Below are positions 7,711-15,561 of a stretch of DNA of 64,000 nt, in pieces (positions within the stretch are counted from its first letter, which is position 1; the number at the start of each line of letters is the position of its first letter). Below the pieces are notes generated by a model, which worked only from the letters and a program-made list of their open reading frames with translations, searched no databases and was not told where the DNA came from. A program made the translations under genes and the position numbers. The DNA lies in the NCBI RefSeq assembly GCF_017876155.1, contig NZ_JAGINP010000027.1:1-64000 (forward strand), given 5' to 3'. This stretch comes from Azospirillum rugosum. GTDB taxonomy: Bacteria; Pseudomonadota; Alphaproteobacteria; Azospirillales; Azospirillaceae.

Positions 7711-8876
7711 CAGGCGGCCACGGGCGAGGTCACCGGTGCGGCCGTCAGCGCCTCGTCGAACTCGAAGCTGGCGGCGTCGTCGACGAACTGCTCGGCGATG
7801 GTCGTGTTCGGCTTCGTCAGGCAGACGCCGATGTAGTCGGCGAAGCGCGGCGGCGGGGCGAAGCCTTCGGCCAGCAGGCGGCTGTTGTCGAAGGCGATGT
7901 CCTGCGCGGTGAAGCGGTGGTACTTGCGCCCGCCGGCCGCCATCGTCCGGTGCAGGATGTCGCGCTGCGGGAAGGCCGCGCGGAAGGCGCGGTCGAAGGG
8001 ACGCCAGCCCTCCGGCCCCTTCGGGTCGAAGAAGCTGTAGGGGCGCTTACCCTCGTGCCCGTGCGCGGCGAAGGCCTCCTCGAAGTCGGCCCAGGTCGTG
8101 CGGCTGCCGATGCCGGCGGAGATGTGATAGAGGTTGTGCTTCAGGTCGGGCTTGCGCAGCAGGTCGTGCAGGCGGGCGGACGCCCAGTCCACCGGCACGA
8201 TGTCGATGAAGCCGTCGGGCGAGCAGGGCAGCACGCCGGTGCGGTCGACCAGCCGGAAGAACCAGAAGATGCTGGCGCTCGGCCGCACGCCGAGCGTGGT
8301 GTGGCCGACCACGATGGACGGGCGGCAGACGACGATCGGCAGGTCCGGGAATCCGGCGGCCAGCGCCCGCTCCGCCGCGGCCTTGCTGCGGGTGTATTCG
8401 ACGATGTGCGGCGTGTCGTGGCCGGGGGCCGGCGCCTCCTCCACCATCTCCAGCCACGGCGTCTCGCCGCAGCAGAAGGCGGTGCCGATGTGCAGGAAGC
8501 GCTGGAGGTGCTTCATCCGTCGGGCGCGGCCGGCCAGCGCCAGCGTGCCGTCGACGTTGATCTGCCACACCGAATGGCGGCTGTCGAAGGAGGTGTCGGC
8601 GGCGACGTGCACGATGTGGGTCACCGCGTCCAGCCGCGGGTCGGTGCTGGTCGCCAGCGATTGCAGGTCGCCCGGCAGGATCTGGCACAGGCCGGCGTAG
8701 GCCTCCGCCGTCGCGCGGTCGACGCAGCGGGCGAGGTTGGAAGCCAGGCGGGCGCGGCAGGCCGCCTCGTCCGCGCCGCGGATCAGCAGCAGGCAGTCGG
8801 CCGCGGTCCCGTTCTTGACGGCGTCGAGATAGAAGGAACCGCCGAGGAAGCCGGTGCCGCCGGTGAGAAGGATCAT
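7710..8876 (-). CDS. Thioester-reductase-like extended SDR (NAD-binding_4 / male-sterility family)
   Basis: This 388-aa protein starts at ATG 8876. It has an N-terminal Rossmann motif TGGTGFLGG (residues 5-13) and the catalytic YTRSK at 161-165. It resembles the terminal reductase domains of NRPS and carboxylic acid reductases and the fatty acyl-CoA reductases, which reduce a thioester to an aldehyde or alcohol with NAD(P)H. Here it is free-standing: no adenylation, condensation or carrier domain lies in the window. The SET and GNAT-like genes downstream are coupled to it, and a cyclic-peptide-type exporter lies 53 bases upstream. Reduction of an acyl-thioester intermediate for export is a reasonable hypothesis; simple epimerase or dehydratase activity is the alternative. 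Confidence 0.75.
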   Translation of the reverse strand: MILLTGGTGFLGGSFYLDAVKNGTAADCLLLIRGADEAACRARLASNLARCVDRATAEAYAGLCQILPGDLQSLATSTDPRLDAVTHIVHVAADTSFDSRHSVWQINVDGTLALAGRARRMKHLQRFLHIGTAFCCGETPWLEMVEEAPAPGHDTPHIVEYTRSKAAAERALAAGFPDLPIVVCRPSIVVGHTTLGVRPSASIFWFFRLVDRTGVLPCSPDGFIDIVPVDWASARLHDLLRKPDLKHNLYHISAGIGSRTTWADFEEAFAAHGHEGKRPYSFFDPKGPEGWRPFDRAFRAAFPQRDILHRTMAAGGRKYHRFTAQDIAFDNSRLLAEGFAPPPRFADYIGVCLTKPNTTIAEQFVDDAASFEFDEALTAAPVTSPVAA

Positions 8877-8929
8877 GGTGAGCCTCTGTCTCGCGTCTGG
8901 GAGAAATGGATGGAGTGGGGGGTGCCGCC

Positions 8930-10591
8930 TTACGGGGCGGGGATGAGGTCTGGGGCCGGGACGCCGGGCGCGTCGGCCCGGCGCAGGCCGCCGCGCTCCA
9001 CCTGGAGCTGGACGTCGGCGGCGTCGAAATAGGCGTCGTCGTGGGTCACCGCGATCACGGTAATGCCGCGCGCCTTCAGCCAGGGAAGGATTTCCCGGTA
9101 GAACTTGCGCCGGAAATAGGGGGACTGGTCGGCCGCCCACTCGTCCAGCACCAGCACCGGCTTGCGCTCCAGCAGGGCCGCCACCAGGGCGAGGCGCTTG
9201 CGCTGGCCCTGCGACAGCTCGACCGTGGTGAAGGCGCGGCCGTCGATGGCGACCTTGTCGGACATCTCCAGCCGGTCCAGCAGCTCCTCCGCGAAGCCGT
9301 CGTCCAGCGACACCGCGCCGTAGAGTTGGCGGGTGATGTCGCTGTCGGAGAAGACGACGGCGAACAGGTCGCGGTATGACGCCAGCGCGTCGGCCGGCAC
9401 GGGTGCGCCGTCCACCAGCAGGGACCCGCGCTGGGCCGGGTAGAGGCCGAGCAGCATGTGCACCAGCGTGCTCTTGCCCGCCCCGTTGTGGCCGGTGATG
9501 AAGACGGTGCTGCCGCGCTCCACCGTCAGGTCGACCGGGCCGACCGTGAAGGAGCCGGAGCCGTCGCGCCCGGCGTGCCGGAAGGTGGCGCCGTCCATCC
9601 CGAGGGTGGCGAAGCCGGTGTAATCCACCGTCGGCGCGCCCTTGCGCCGGGGAAGCTGCGGCGTCGCCCCAAGGTCGGCCTCAACCGCCAGAAAGGAACG
9701 GGCCGCCGTCTCGGCGGCGATGTAGGAAGGGTAGGAGGCGACGATGGTGATGACCGGGTAGGCGATGAAGGCCGCCGCGTGGCCGGCCAGCACGACGGTC
9801 GCGACGTCGGTGGTCGTGATCGCCGGCAGCAGGAAGATGATTCCGGCGAGCGCCATGTAGTAGGTCAGCTCGCTGACGGTGAAATAGTGGCTGTACTCCG
9901 CGCCGAACTTGTGGCGCTCGCGGCGCAGGGCCTCCGCGCAAGCGGTGGCGTCGGCGAGCGCGTTGGCGCTGCGCCGGCGGTTCAGCTTGCACTCGCGCAG
10001 GGTGCGCAGGATGTGGTCCGACCGTTCCGACAGGGCGCCCTCGGCCTCGTGGATCGTCTCCGACAGCGTCTCCAGCCGGATCACCGAGCGGCCGATCAGG
10101 ATGCCGCCGACCGCCAGGAAGCCCAGCACGATCAGCACCGCGGCCTGCGACAGGGTGGCGAGGTAGAGCAGGCACAGCAGGATCGCCGCGACCGACTGGA
10201 AGCTGATGACCAGCGTCGGCACCGCCTGGGCCAGCAGTTGCAGCTCCGGCCCCGCGACCTGGGAGAGGCGGCTGGTGCCCACCGCCATGGAGTCCGGCAG
10301 GTCGGCCGCCAGCGCGCGGCGCAGCAGGTCCACGCGCAGCACGGCCAGCGCCGCCTGAAGGCGCTTGGACGCCGCGTTCATCATCCAGCCCTGGGCCAGC
10401 CGCCACAGGAAGGACGACAGCAGGAAGATGATCAGCAGCCGTTGCAGCCCGTTCGGGTCGTCCAGCAGCAGAAGCGCGTCGTTCAGCGAGGTCAGCAGGG
10501 CGAGGTTGAGCGCGGCGGCCAGCACGGCCAGCAGCATCAGCGGCTGGAGGTTGCGCAGCGCGTCGCGTCTCAGAAGGCGCCAGAGGTCCAT
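8930..10591 (-). CDS. Cyclic-peptide export ABC transporter (PvdE/SyrD family), second copy
   Basis: This 553-aa half-transporter has an N-terminal six-helix membrane domain (about 1-300) fused to an ATPase domain. It has Walker A GHNGAGKST at 367-375, signature LSQGQ at 459-463 and a Walker B leading into DEWAADQSPYFRR. The DEWxxDQ sequence after Walker B is characteristic of the PvdE/SyrD cyclic-peptide exporter subfamily. It starts at ATG 10591, seven bases after the SPFH gene. Together with the paralogue at 11947-13680 it could form a heterodimer. Such exporters usually sit beside non-ribosomal peptide synthetases, but none is visible here. Confidence 0.85.
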   Translation of the reverse strand: MDLWRLLRRDALRNLQPLMLLAVLAAALNLALLTSLNDALLLLDDPNGLQRLLIIFLLSSFLWRLAQGWMMNAASKRLQAALAVLRVDLLRRALAADLPDSMAVGTSRLSQVAGPELQLLAQAVPTLVISFQSVAAILLCLLYLATLSQAAVLIVLGFLAVGGILIGRSVIRLETLSETIHEAEGALSERSDHILRTLRECKLNRRRSANALADATACAEALRRERHKFGAEYSHYFTVSELTYYMALAGIIFLLPAITTTDVATVVLAGHAAAFIAYPVITIVASYPSYIAAETAARSFLAVEADLGATPQLPRRKGAPTVDYTGFATLGMDGATFRHAGRDGSGSFTVGPVDLTVERGSTVFITGHNGAGKSTLVHMLLGLYPAQRGSLLVDGAPVPADALASYRDLFAVVFSDSDITRQLYGAVSLDDGFAEELLDRLEMSDKVAIDGRAFTTVELSQGQRKRLALVAALLERKPVLVLDEWAADQSPYFRRKFYREILPWLKARGITVIAVTHDDAYFDAADVQLQVERGGLRRADAPGVPAPDLIPAP

Positions 10592-10598
10592 CGCCGGC

Positions 10599-11945
10599 TC
10601 ACTTCGGCTGGATGAGGTCGAGCAGGCGGGACGGCGACATCTTCGACAGGATCGGCGCCGACGCCGCTGCCTTGCCATCCCTGGGCGGTTCCGGCTTGGC
10701 GGCCGGGGTCGGCGGGGTGGCGGCCGGATGGCTGCCGGCCGGGGCCGCGGCGCCGGTGTTCAGGCTGGGCATCTGGCTGGGCGGAGTCTGGTTGGGGTTG
10801 CCGTCCCCGCTCAGCGACGGAAGCTGGGCGGCCGGCGGCACCGGGACGCTGGTCGGCACGGCGGCGAGCGCGGTGCCGGGGATCGCCGGGGGCGCGCCGG
10901 GATGAGCGCCGGGATGGACACCGGGAGGCAGCGCGGACAGCTCCGCCGGACCCGTGCCCGGGGCCACCGCCGTGGCGGCGTTCTGGCCTGAAGCGGCGTC
11001 GAGGATCAGCGGCAGGCCGCCGCTGGCGGCGTTGCCGATCACGACGATCTTGGCGTTGGGCGAATGGGCCAGCTCCAGCGTCGCCTCGATGCCGCGCCAG
11101 CGCAGGTAGTTCTCCGTCAAGTTGGCCTGCACCGTCTCCTGGAAGGCGCGGATGCCCTGGCCTTCCAGCTGCTTGCGCTGGCTCTCGAACAGCTCGCGCT
11201 GCAGGCGGAACTGGTATTCCTGCGCGGCCTGGTCCTGCTGAATCTTGCGTTCGATCGACGCCATGATCGCGTCGGGCAGCGAGACGTTGCGGATCAGGAT
11301 GTCCTGGATCAGCAGATAGCCGGTCTTGGTCCGCCCGTCGGGCTTCGGCGCGTCCTCGGCGCCGACGATCTGGGCGTACATCACGCGGTCGGCGACCTGC
11401 TCGAAGGCCTCCGTCTGCACGCGCAGGCGGCGGTGGGCGTACAGCTCGTCCGCCTTGAAGCGCGACACGATCTCGCGCGAGACCGAGCCGACCTCCGGCA
11501 CCAGCAGCACCTCCAGGTAGTTCGGCCCGACGTTCTTGTGCAGGGCGGCCAGCATCTCCGCGTAGGGGCGGTAGCGCACCGTGATCTCGATGCTGACGTT
11601 CAGGCCGTCGTTGGCGATGGCCGAGTAGGAGCGGGTGTCCTCCTGGAGGCGCAGGTCGTACACCTCGATCTTGTCCCAGGGGAAGATGACGTGCACGCCT
11701 TCCGCCAGGGCCGGCGCCATCTGGGTGCCCTGGTGGAAGCGCTTCCACAGCACGCCGCCATGGCCGGCCGGAATGAAGACCACGATCGACGGGGCGAAGT
11801 AGAGGAAGATCAGGATACCGACCAGCAGCGTGCAGAGCAGGGACCGGCGGTGCTCGTCGTACCAGAGCGCCATCAGCGACCGCAGGCGCGATTTCGGCTT
11901 CGGCAGGTCATCAGTGTCGTCGGTGGCGAAGGCCTGGGCAGCCAT
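10599..11945 (-). CDS. SPFH/band-7 (prohibitin-like) membrane protein
   Basis: This 448-aa protein has one N-terminal membrane helix (about residues 33-55, LLCTLLVGILIFLYFAPSIV). An SPFH domain follows, starting VFIPAGHGGVLWKRF and including the typical IEITVRYRPY segment, then a helical coiled region (QQDQAAQEYQFRLQRELFES). The tail from about 330 is Pro/Ala/Gly-rich and ends DLIQPK. SPFH proteins oligomerise into membrane-associated cages or scaffolds and often regulate proteases or organise transporters. This one is encoded between two cyclic-peptide ABC exporters with gaps of 1 and 7 bases, which strongly suggests a shared complex (inference). The disordered tail is unusual for a prohibitin-like protein. 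Confidence 0.85.
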   Translation of the reverse strand: MAAQAFATDDTDDLPKPKSRLRSLMALWYDEHRRSLLCTLLVGILIFLYFAPSIVVFIPAGHGGVLWKRFHQGTQMAPALAEGVHVIFPWDKIEVYDLRLQEDTRSYSAIANDGLNVSIEITVRYRPYAEMLAALHKNVGPNYLEVLLVPEVGSVSREIVSRFKADELYAHRRLRVQTEAFEQVADRVMYAQIVGAEDAPKPDGRTKTGYLLIQDILIRNVSLPDAIMASIERKIQQDQAAQEYQFRLQRELFESQRKQLEGQGIRAFQETVQANLTENYLRWRGIEATLELAHSPNAKIVVIGNAASGGLPLILDAASGQNAATAVAPGTGPAELSALPPGVHPGAHPGAPPAIPGTALAAVPTSVPVPPAAQLPSLSGDGNPNQTPPSQMPSLNTGAAAPAGSHPAATPPTPAAKPEPPRDGKAAASAPILSKMSPSRLLDLIQPK

Positions 11946-11946
11946 G

Positions 11947-13680
11947 TCAGGCGGTCTCCTGCGGGCATTCCATCTCCAGGACCGCGGGGCGGGCCGTGGA
12001 AGGGGTCGTGTCGGGGCGGGGCGCGGCGGTTTCGGCCGGCAGGCTCATCCGCCCGTTGATCATGCGGATGGTGACGTCGCAGACGGACGAGACGTCGCCG
12101 TCGTGCGACACGAAGATCACGGTGCGGCCCAGCGACTGGAGCTTGCCGATGATCTCGTTGGTGAAGCGGGTGCGGAACTCGGCGTCCTGGTCGGACGTCC
12201 ATTCGTCCAGGATGATGACCGGCCGCCCCTCCGCCACCGCGATGGCGAGCGCCAGGCGCCGGCGCTGCCCCTTGGACAGGTCGCGGTTCAGCAGCCCGTC
12301 GCCGGTCTCCGGCACCAGCCGGTCGATCTTCAGGTAGGCCAGCATCTCGCGGAACAGCTCCTCGTCGAAGCTGGTGCCCTGCGGCAGCCGGGTGAAGATG
12401 TGGTGGTCCTGGAACACGGCGCAGAACAGGTCGCGGTAGGACTCAAGCCGGTCGGTCTCCACCGCCTGCCCGTCGAGCAGCACGTGGCCCTCCTCCGGGC
12501 GGAACAGCAGCGGGATGACCCGCAGCAGGGTGGACTTGCCCGACCCGTTCGACCCCATGATGCCGACGACGCTGCCGGCCGGGATGGTCAGGTCGACCGG
12601 GCCGATGGTGAAGGGCTCCGGCCGCAGGCCGGCGGGGTAGGTGAAGCGGACGCCGCGCAGTTCGATGCTGCTGAAGCGGCGCGGCGCGCGGGCGTGGCGC
12701 GACGGCGCGTACTCCGCCGCCGGCATGGTGGCGAGGAGCGTCGCCAGCTGGCCGGCCGCGTCCTCCGCCGCCACATAATCGGGCACGGCGTTCAGGAACT
12801 TCGACAGCGGGCGCGCCAGGAACAGGATGACGGAGGTCACCAGCGGCAGCTCCGCCACCGACATCGCGCCCATGCGCGGGAAGATGAAGACGAAGACGGC
12901 GGAGAAGCCGATGATGATCGTCGCGATCCAGGAGAACAGCTCCCCCAGGTTGCGGCCGTGGCGGCGCTTCAGCTCCTCCCATCCCGCGATGTCGGCCTCC
13001 ACCGCCTGGGTCAGCTCGTCGCGCCGCGCCTTGCCCAGCTTGATCTCGGCGTTGCCGCCGACCAGCTCCGAAAAGCCCTGGAGCATGCGCAGCTCGCGGT
13101 CCTTGGCGTCGCCGAGCAGCGCGCGGGTCCGCTGCGCCTCCCGCACGTACCAGCTGCCGACGAAGACGGCGGCGACCAGCAGCAGCGTGGCGCCGACGGT
13201 CGACAGCGTCCACAGGTAGAGGTAGGCGACGCCGGCCACCAGCATCATGTTGGCGGCGATGGACAGGTTCGGCAGCAGCGCCGCGATCCGCTCCAGATGG
13301 TAGTTGCCGAGGTCGAAGGAGCGCTTGGCCTGGAGGTCCAGGATCTCGGCGTGGCTGCCCAGCGTGACGTGGCGCAGGAAGCGCCGCCGCACCTCGGCCA
13401 GCGCGCTGAAGGCGGTGGTCAGCAGCAGCCCGACGAAGCGCTTGCTGAAGGCGTAGCCGACCAGCAGCGACAGGCAGAAGATCAGGAAGGGGGTGTCCAG
13501 CACCTCGCCCCGCATCCAGCCGCTCAGCTCCGCGCTGAGGCTCATCAGGCTGATCAGGTTGGCGGCGGCGGCGGTGCAGCCGGTCACGAACAGCCGGGTC
13601 AGGATGGGCCGGTCGGCCAGCCCGATCAGCGGCAGCAGCGCCGACGCGGGTTTGCTGACGGGAGGTTTACGCTTGCTCAT
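11947..13680 (-). CDS. Cyclic-peptide export ABC transporter (PvdE/SyrD family), first copy
   Basis: This 577-aa half-transporter has a membrane domain of about six helices in residues 1-310. Its ATPase domain has Walker A GSNGSGKST near residue 375, signature LSKGQRRRLALA and Walker B VIILDEWTSDQD. The DEWxxDQ string matches the same subfamily as the transporter at 8930-10591, but the two differ clearly, so a heterodimer is more likely than a recent duplication. The start ATG overlaps the stop of the preceding periplasmic-binding-protein gene (ATGA). The C-terminal extension is Pro/Thr-rich. The cargo is unknown. Confidence 0.85.
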   Translation of the reverse strand: MSKRKPPVSKPASALLPLIGLADRPILTRLFVTGCTAAAANLISLMSLSAELSGWMRGEVLDTPFLIFCLSLLVGYAFSKRFVGLLLTTAFSALAEVRRRFLRHVTLGSHAEILDLQAKRSFDLGNYHLERIAALLPNLSIAANMMLVAGVAYLYLWTLSTVGATLLLVAAVFVGSWYVREAQRTRALLGDAKDRELRMLQGFSELVGGNAEIKLGKARRDELTQAVEADIAGWEELKRRHGRNLGELFSWIATIIIGFSAVFVFIFPRMGAMSVAELPLVTSVILFLARPLSKFLNAVPDYVAAEDAAGQLATLLATMPAAEYAPSRHARAPRRFSSIELRGVRFTYPAGLRPEPFTIGPVDLTIPAGSVVGIMGSNGSGKSTLLRVIPLLFRPEEGHVLLDGQAVETDRLESYRDLFCAVFQDHHIFTRLPQGTSFDEELFREMLAYLKIDRLVPETGDGLLNRDLSKGQRRRLALAIAVAEGRPVIILDEWTSDQDAEFRTRFTNEIIGKLQSLGRTVIFVSHDGDVSSVCDVTIRMINGRMSLPAETAAPRPDTTPSTARPAVLEMECPQETA

Positions 13681-14435
13681 TGCGCCAGCCAGCTGTCGAC
13701 GATGCGCGTGATCGTGCCGTTGTCGCGCAGCTTGACGAAGGCGGCCTGCAACCGCTCGGCCTTCTCCTTGCGCGCCTTCGGCAGGGCGATGTAGCGGGGG
13801 ATCAGGCCCACCGGCTTGGGCAGGACGCGCACGGTCTTCAGCCGCCCATCCTGCTTGGCCATGTGGTTCAGCACGTGCAGGTCGCCGACGATGACGTCCA
13901 CGAGGCCGAGCGTCAGGCGGCGGAAATTGACCACGTTGCTGCTCGCCGGGACTTTTTCCAGGTAGGTGGCGGCGTCGAAGTCCGGCGCGTAGGAGAAGCC
14001 GTCGACCACGCCGATCCGGTAGGGCGCCAGATCCTCCAGCCGGTCGAAGGTGATGGCGGAATCCTTGCGCACCATGAAGACGGTCGTGCCGGTGCGGAAC
14101 GGGCCGATCATGTTGTACTGCGCGAAACGGGCGGGCGACGCGATGAACTGGAAGCCGATGTCGGCGGTGTTCTCGTCCATCGCCTGCACGACCTCGGTCC
14201 AGGCCAGCGGGCGGTGGACCGGGGTCACCCCCAGCTCCTTCAGCAGGGCGTTGACGATCTCGGTGTCGATGCCCGTGCGTTTGCCGTTGGTGGTGTAGTT
14301 GTAGGGCGGGAAATGGTCCTCGGACGCGATGGTCCAGTATTCGGCGTGCGCCTGGGAGGCTGTGCCGAGAAGGACCAGCAGCAGCGCCGGAAGCAACCGC
14401 CGGATCGCCCTAAAAACTTTGGATGCCTTGGCCAT
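13677..14435 (-). CDS. Periplasmic solute-binding protein, SBP_bac_3-like
   Basis: This 252-aa protein has a signal peptide (basic MAKASKVFRAIRR, hydrophobic core, cleavage near SQAHA). The bilobed amino-acid-binding fold is recognisable from DHFPPYNYTTNGKRTGIDTE and from the central hinge segment ITFDRLEDLAPYRIGVVDG. The usual partners, an amino-acid permease and ATPase, are missing. Instead it is coupled to an exporter-type ABC gene, so it may act as a sensor or accessory ligand-binding subunit. A GTG start at 14447 overlaps the upstream stop by GTGA and is an alternative; ATG 14435 gives a better signal peptide. Confidence 0.8.
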   Translation of the reverse strand: MAKASKVFRAIRRLLPALLLVLLGTASQAHAEYWTIASEDHFPPYNYTTNGKRTGIDTEIVNALLKELGVTPVHRPLAWTEVVQAMDENTADIGFQFIASPARFAQYNMIGPFRTGTTVFMVRKDSAITFDRLEDLAPYRIGVVDGFSYAPDFDAATYLEKVPASSNVVNFRRLTLGLVDVIVGDLHVLNHMAKQDGRLKTVRVLPKPVGLIPRYIALPKARKEKAERLQAAFVKLRDNGTITRIVDSWLAQ

Positions 14436-14443
14436 GCCCGCCG

Positions 14444-14629
14444 TCACGCCTTCGCCGGCTTGGGCATTTTCGCCGGCTTCTTGCGGCGGTAGGTTAGGAT
14501 CATGACAAGGAGGGCGCCGGGCGGCGTCAGCACCACCGCCAGGAAGGCGTAGAGCAGGAACCCGCCCCAACGGCCGATTCCCAGAAACCCGACCAGCAGG
14601 CAGAGTCCGATGTAGATCAGCTCGAACAC
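14444..14629 (-). CDS. Small two-helix membrane protein, 61 aa
   Basis: The start is GTG at 14629 behind an aagga ribosome binding site. The protein has two hydrophobic helices (FELIYIGLCLLVGFLGIG and an FLLYAFLAVVLTPPGALLV segment) and a very basic tail, RRKKPAKMPKPAKA. It is embedded in the operon between the DUF697 gene and the periplasmic-binding-protein gene, ending in a GTGA overlap. The tail could contact phospholipids or a cytoplasmic partner. No family is recognised. Confidence 0.7.
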   Translation of the reverse strand: MFELIYIGLCLLVGFLGIGRWGGFLLYAFLAVVLTPPGALLVMILTYRRKKPAKMPKPAKA

Positions 14630-14671
14630 GGTGATGGTTCCTTATTCGCCCGGCGTCCTGCTTTGGAAAGA

Positions 14672-15172
14672 TCAGCCGGCCTTCTGGGCGGGCTGCCCAT
14701 CCATCTGCGGAGCATCGACGGCGGCGTCGACGTTCTCCGCCTTGGCGGCCTCGTATTCCTTGCGGAAATGCTCGCGCATCGTCTCGACGTCGAAGTCCAG
14801 CAGCGTGCCGCCGGTCTCGAAATGCTGGGCGAACACGCGGCCGAGCGCCTGGGTCGCCGCCAGCGACAGGGCCGGCATCACCGCCATGCCGAGGACGGAG
14901 CCGACGAACGGCACGGCCTTCACGGCGGAGCCGAGCACGCTGGAGCTGAGCGCGCCGGGCATCACGCCGCCCAGCAGGGCGCTGACGATGGCGCGGGTGC
15001 GCTCCTGGGCGAACTCGACCTCGTACAGCTTGGCCAGCTTGTGGATCATGTTGAGCTGCGCCGCGCTGACCGCGGCGACGTCGGCGCCGGGCACGGGGAT
15101 GAGGCCGAACGCGCCGGAGGCGTAGCTGTGGTACTTGATCAGGTCCTGGGCGCGTTTCTTGCGATCTACCAT
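14672..15172 (-). CDS. DUF697 (YcjF-like) membrane-associated protein
   Basis: This 166-aa protein has the DUF697 signature of a GLIPVPGADVAAVSAAQLNM segment and a later long hydrophobic region (VPFVGSVLGMAVMPALSLAA) with small residues, fitting insertion in the membrane. The C-terminus is charged, with FRKEYEAAKAENVDAA. In other bacteria DUF697 domains occur in YcjF-type proteins linked to GTPases and stress responses, and the mechanism is unknown. The ATG at 15172 has a gaaagg ribosome binding site. An upstream ATG at 15292 adds residues unlike the family. It is the first gene of the tightly packed operon running down to 6566 and is preceded by an AT-rich regulatory region. Confidence 0.75.
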   Translation of the reverse strand: MVDRKKRAQDLIKYHSYASGAFGLIPVPGADVAAVSAAQLNMIHKLAKLYEVEFAQERTRAIVSALLGGVMPGALSSSVLGSAVKAVPFVGSVLGMAVMPALSLAATQALGRVFAQHFETGGTLLDFDVETMREHFRKEYEAAKAENVDAAVDAPQMDGQPAQKAG

Positions 15173-15561
15173 GATCCGAAGCCTTTCAGGGAACGGTTGG
15201 TGGTTGCGATATGAGACAAAAGCGAGACAAATTACACGTATTGCGTCATGCCGGTCGGGAGCGCAGCGCCCCCGCGGGAAACGCTTTGCCAATCATCAAT
15301 TAAACATCGACCGATTGGCAAAAGAGTTGCCTTTTCCCGAACACAGGTCAGGGCGAAGAACATCGTCCTCATTGTGCTTCAAATCGGATTGAATGACTCC
15401 GCCCGACCCAGTTCGGAAATTTAACTCATTGATATAGGTCAAGTGTTTAACAACGAATTAAACGATTCTTCAAAAGCGCGGCGCCATGTGCAACGAAACA
15501 GTATTTTGCAACGGTTTGTAACATTCCTTTTCAGTAGTTTTTCTTTATGAAAAGAGATTTG
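15173..15561. other. AT-rich intergenic region, promoter for the DUF697 operon
   Basis: This 389-base gap has markedly lower GC than its surroundings, especially 15400-15560 with several A/T runs. No credible gene is seen on either strand. It holds a TTGA-N6-TCAA box at 15429-15442. It must contain the promoter for the minus-strand operon starting at 15172 and the transcription end of the tssM-like gene. I see no convincing hairpin terminator. Confidence 0.6.
15429..15442. promoter_or_regulatory. FNR/NnrR-type box TTGATATAGGTCAA
   Basis: TTGA-N6-TCAA is exact. The outer bases TTGAT fit FNR and the right half GTCAA fits the looser NnrR form. It lies 257 bases before the DUF697 start codon, so a class II promoter would have a leader of roughly 220 bases. 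The match is short and could be chance in an AT-rich stretch, but two exact matches of the same class occur in the nor region. Confidence 0.4.
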
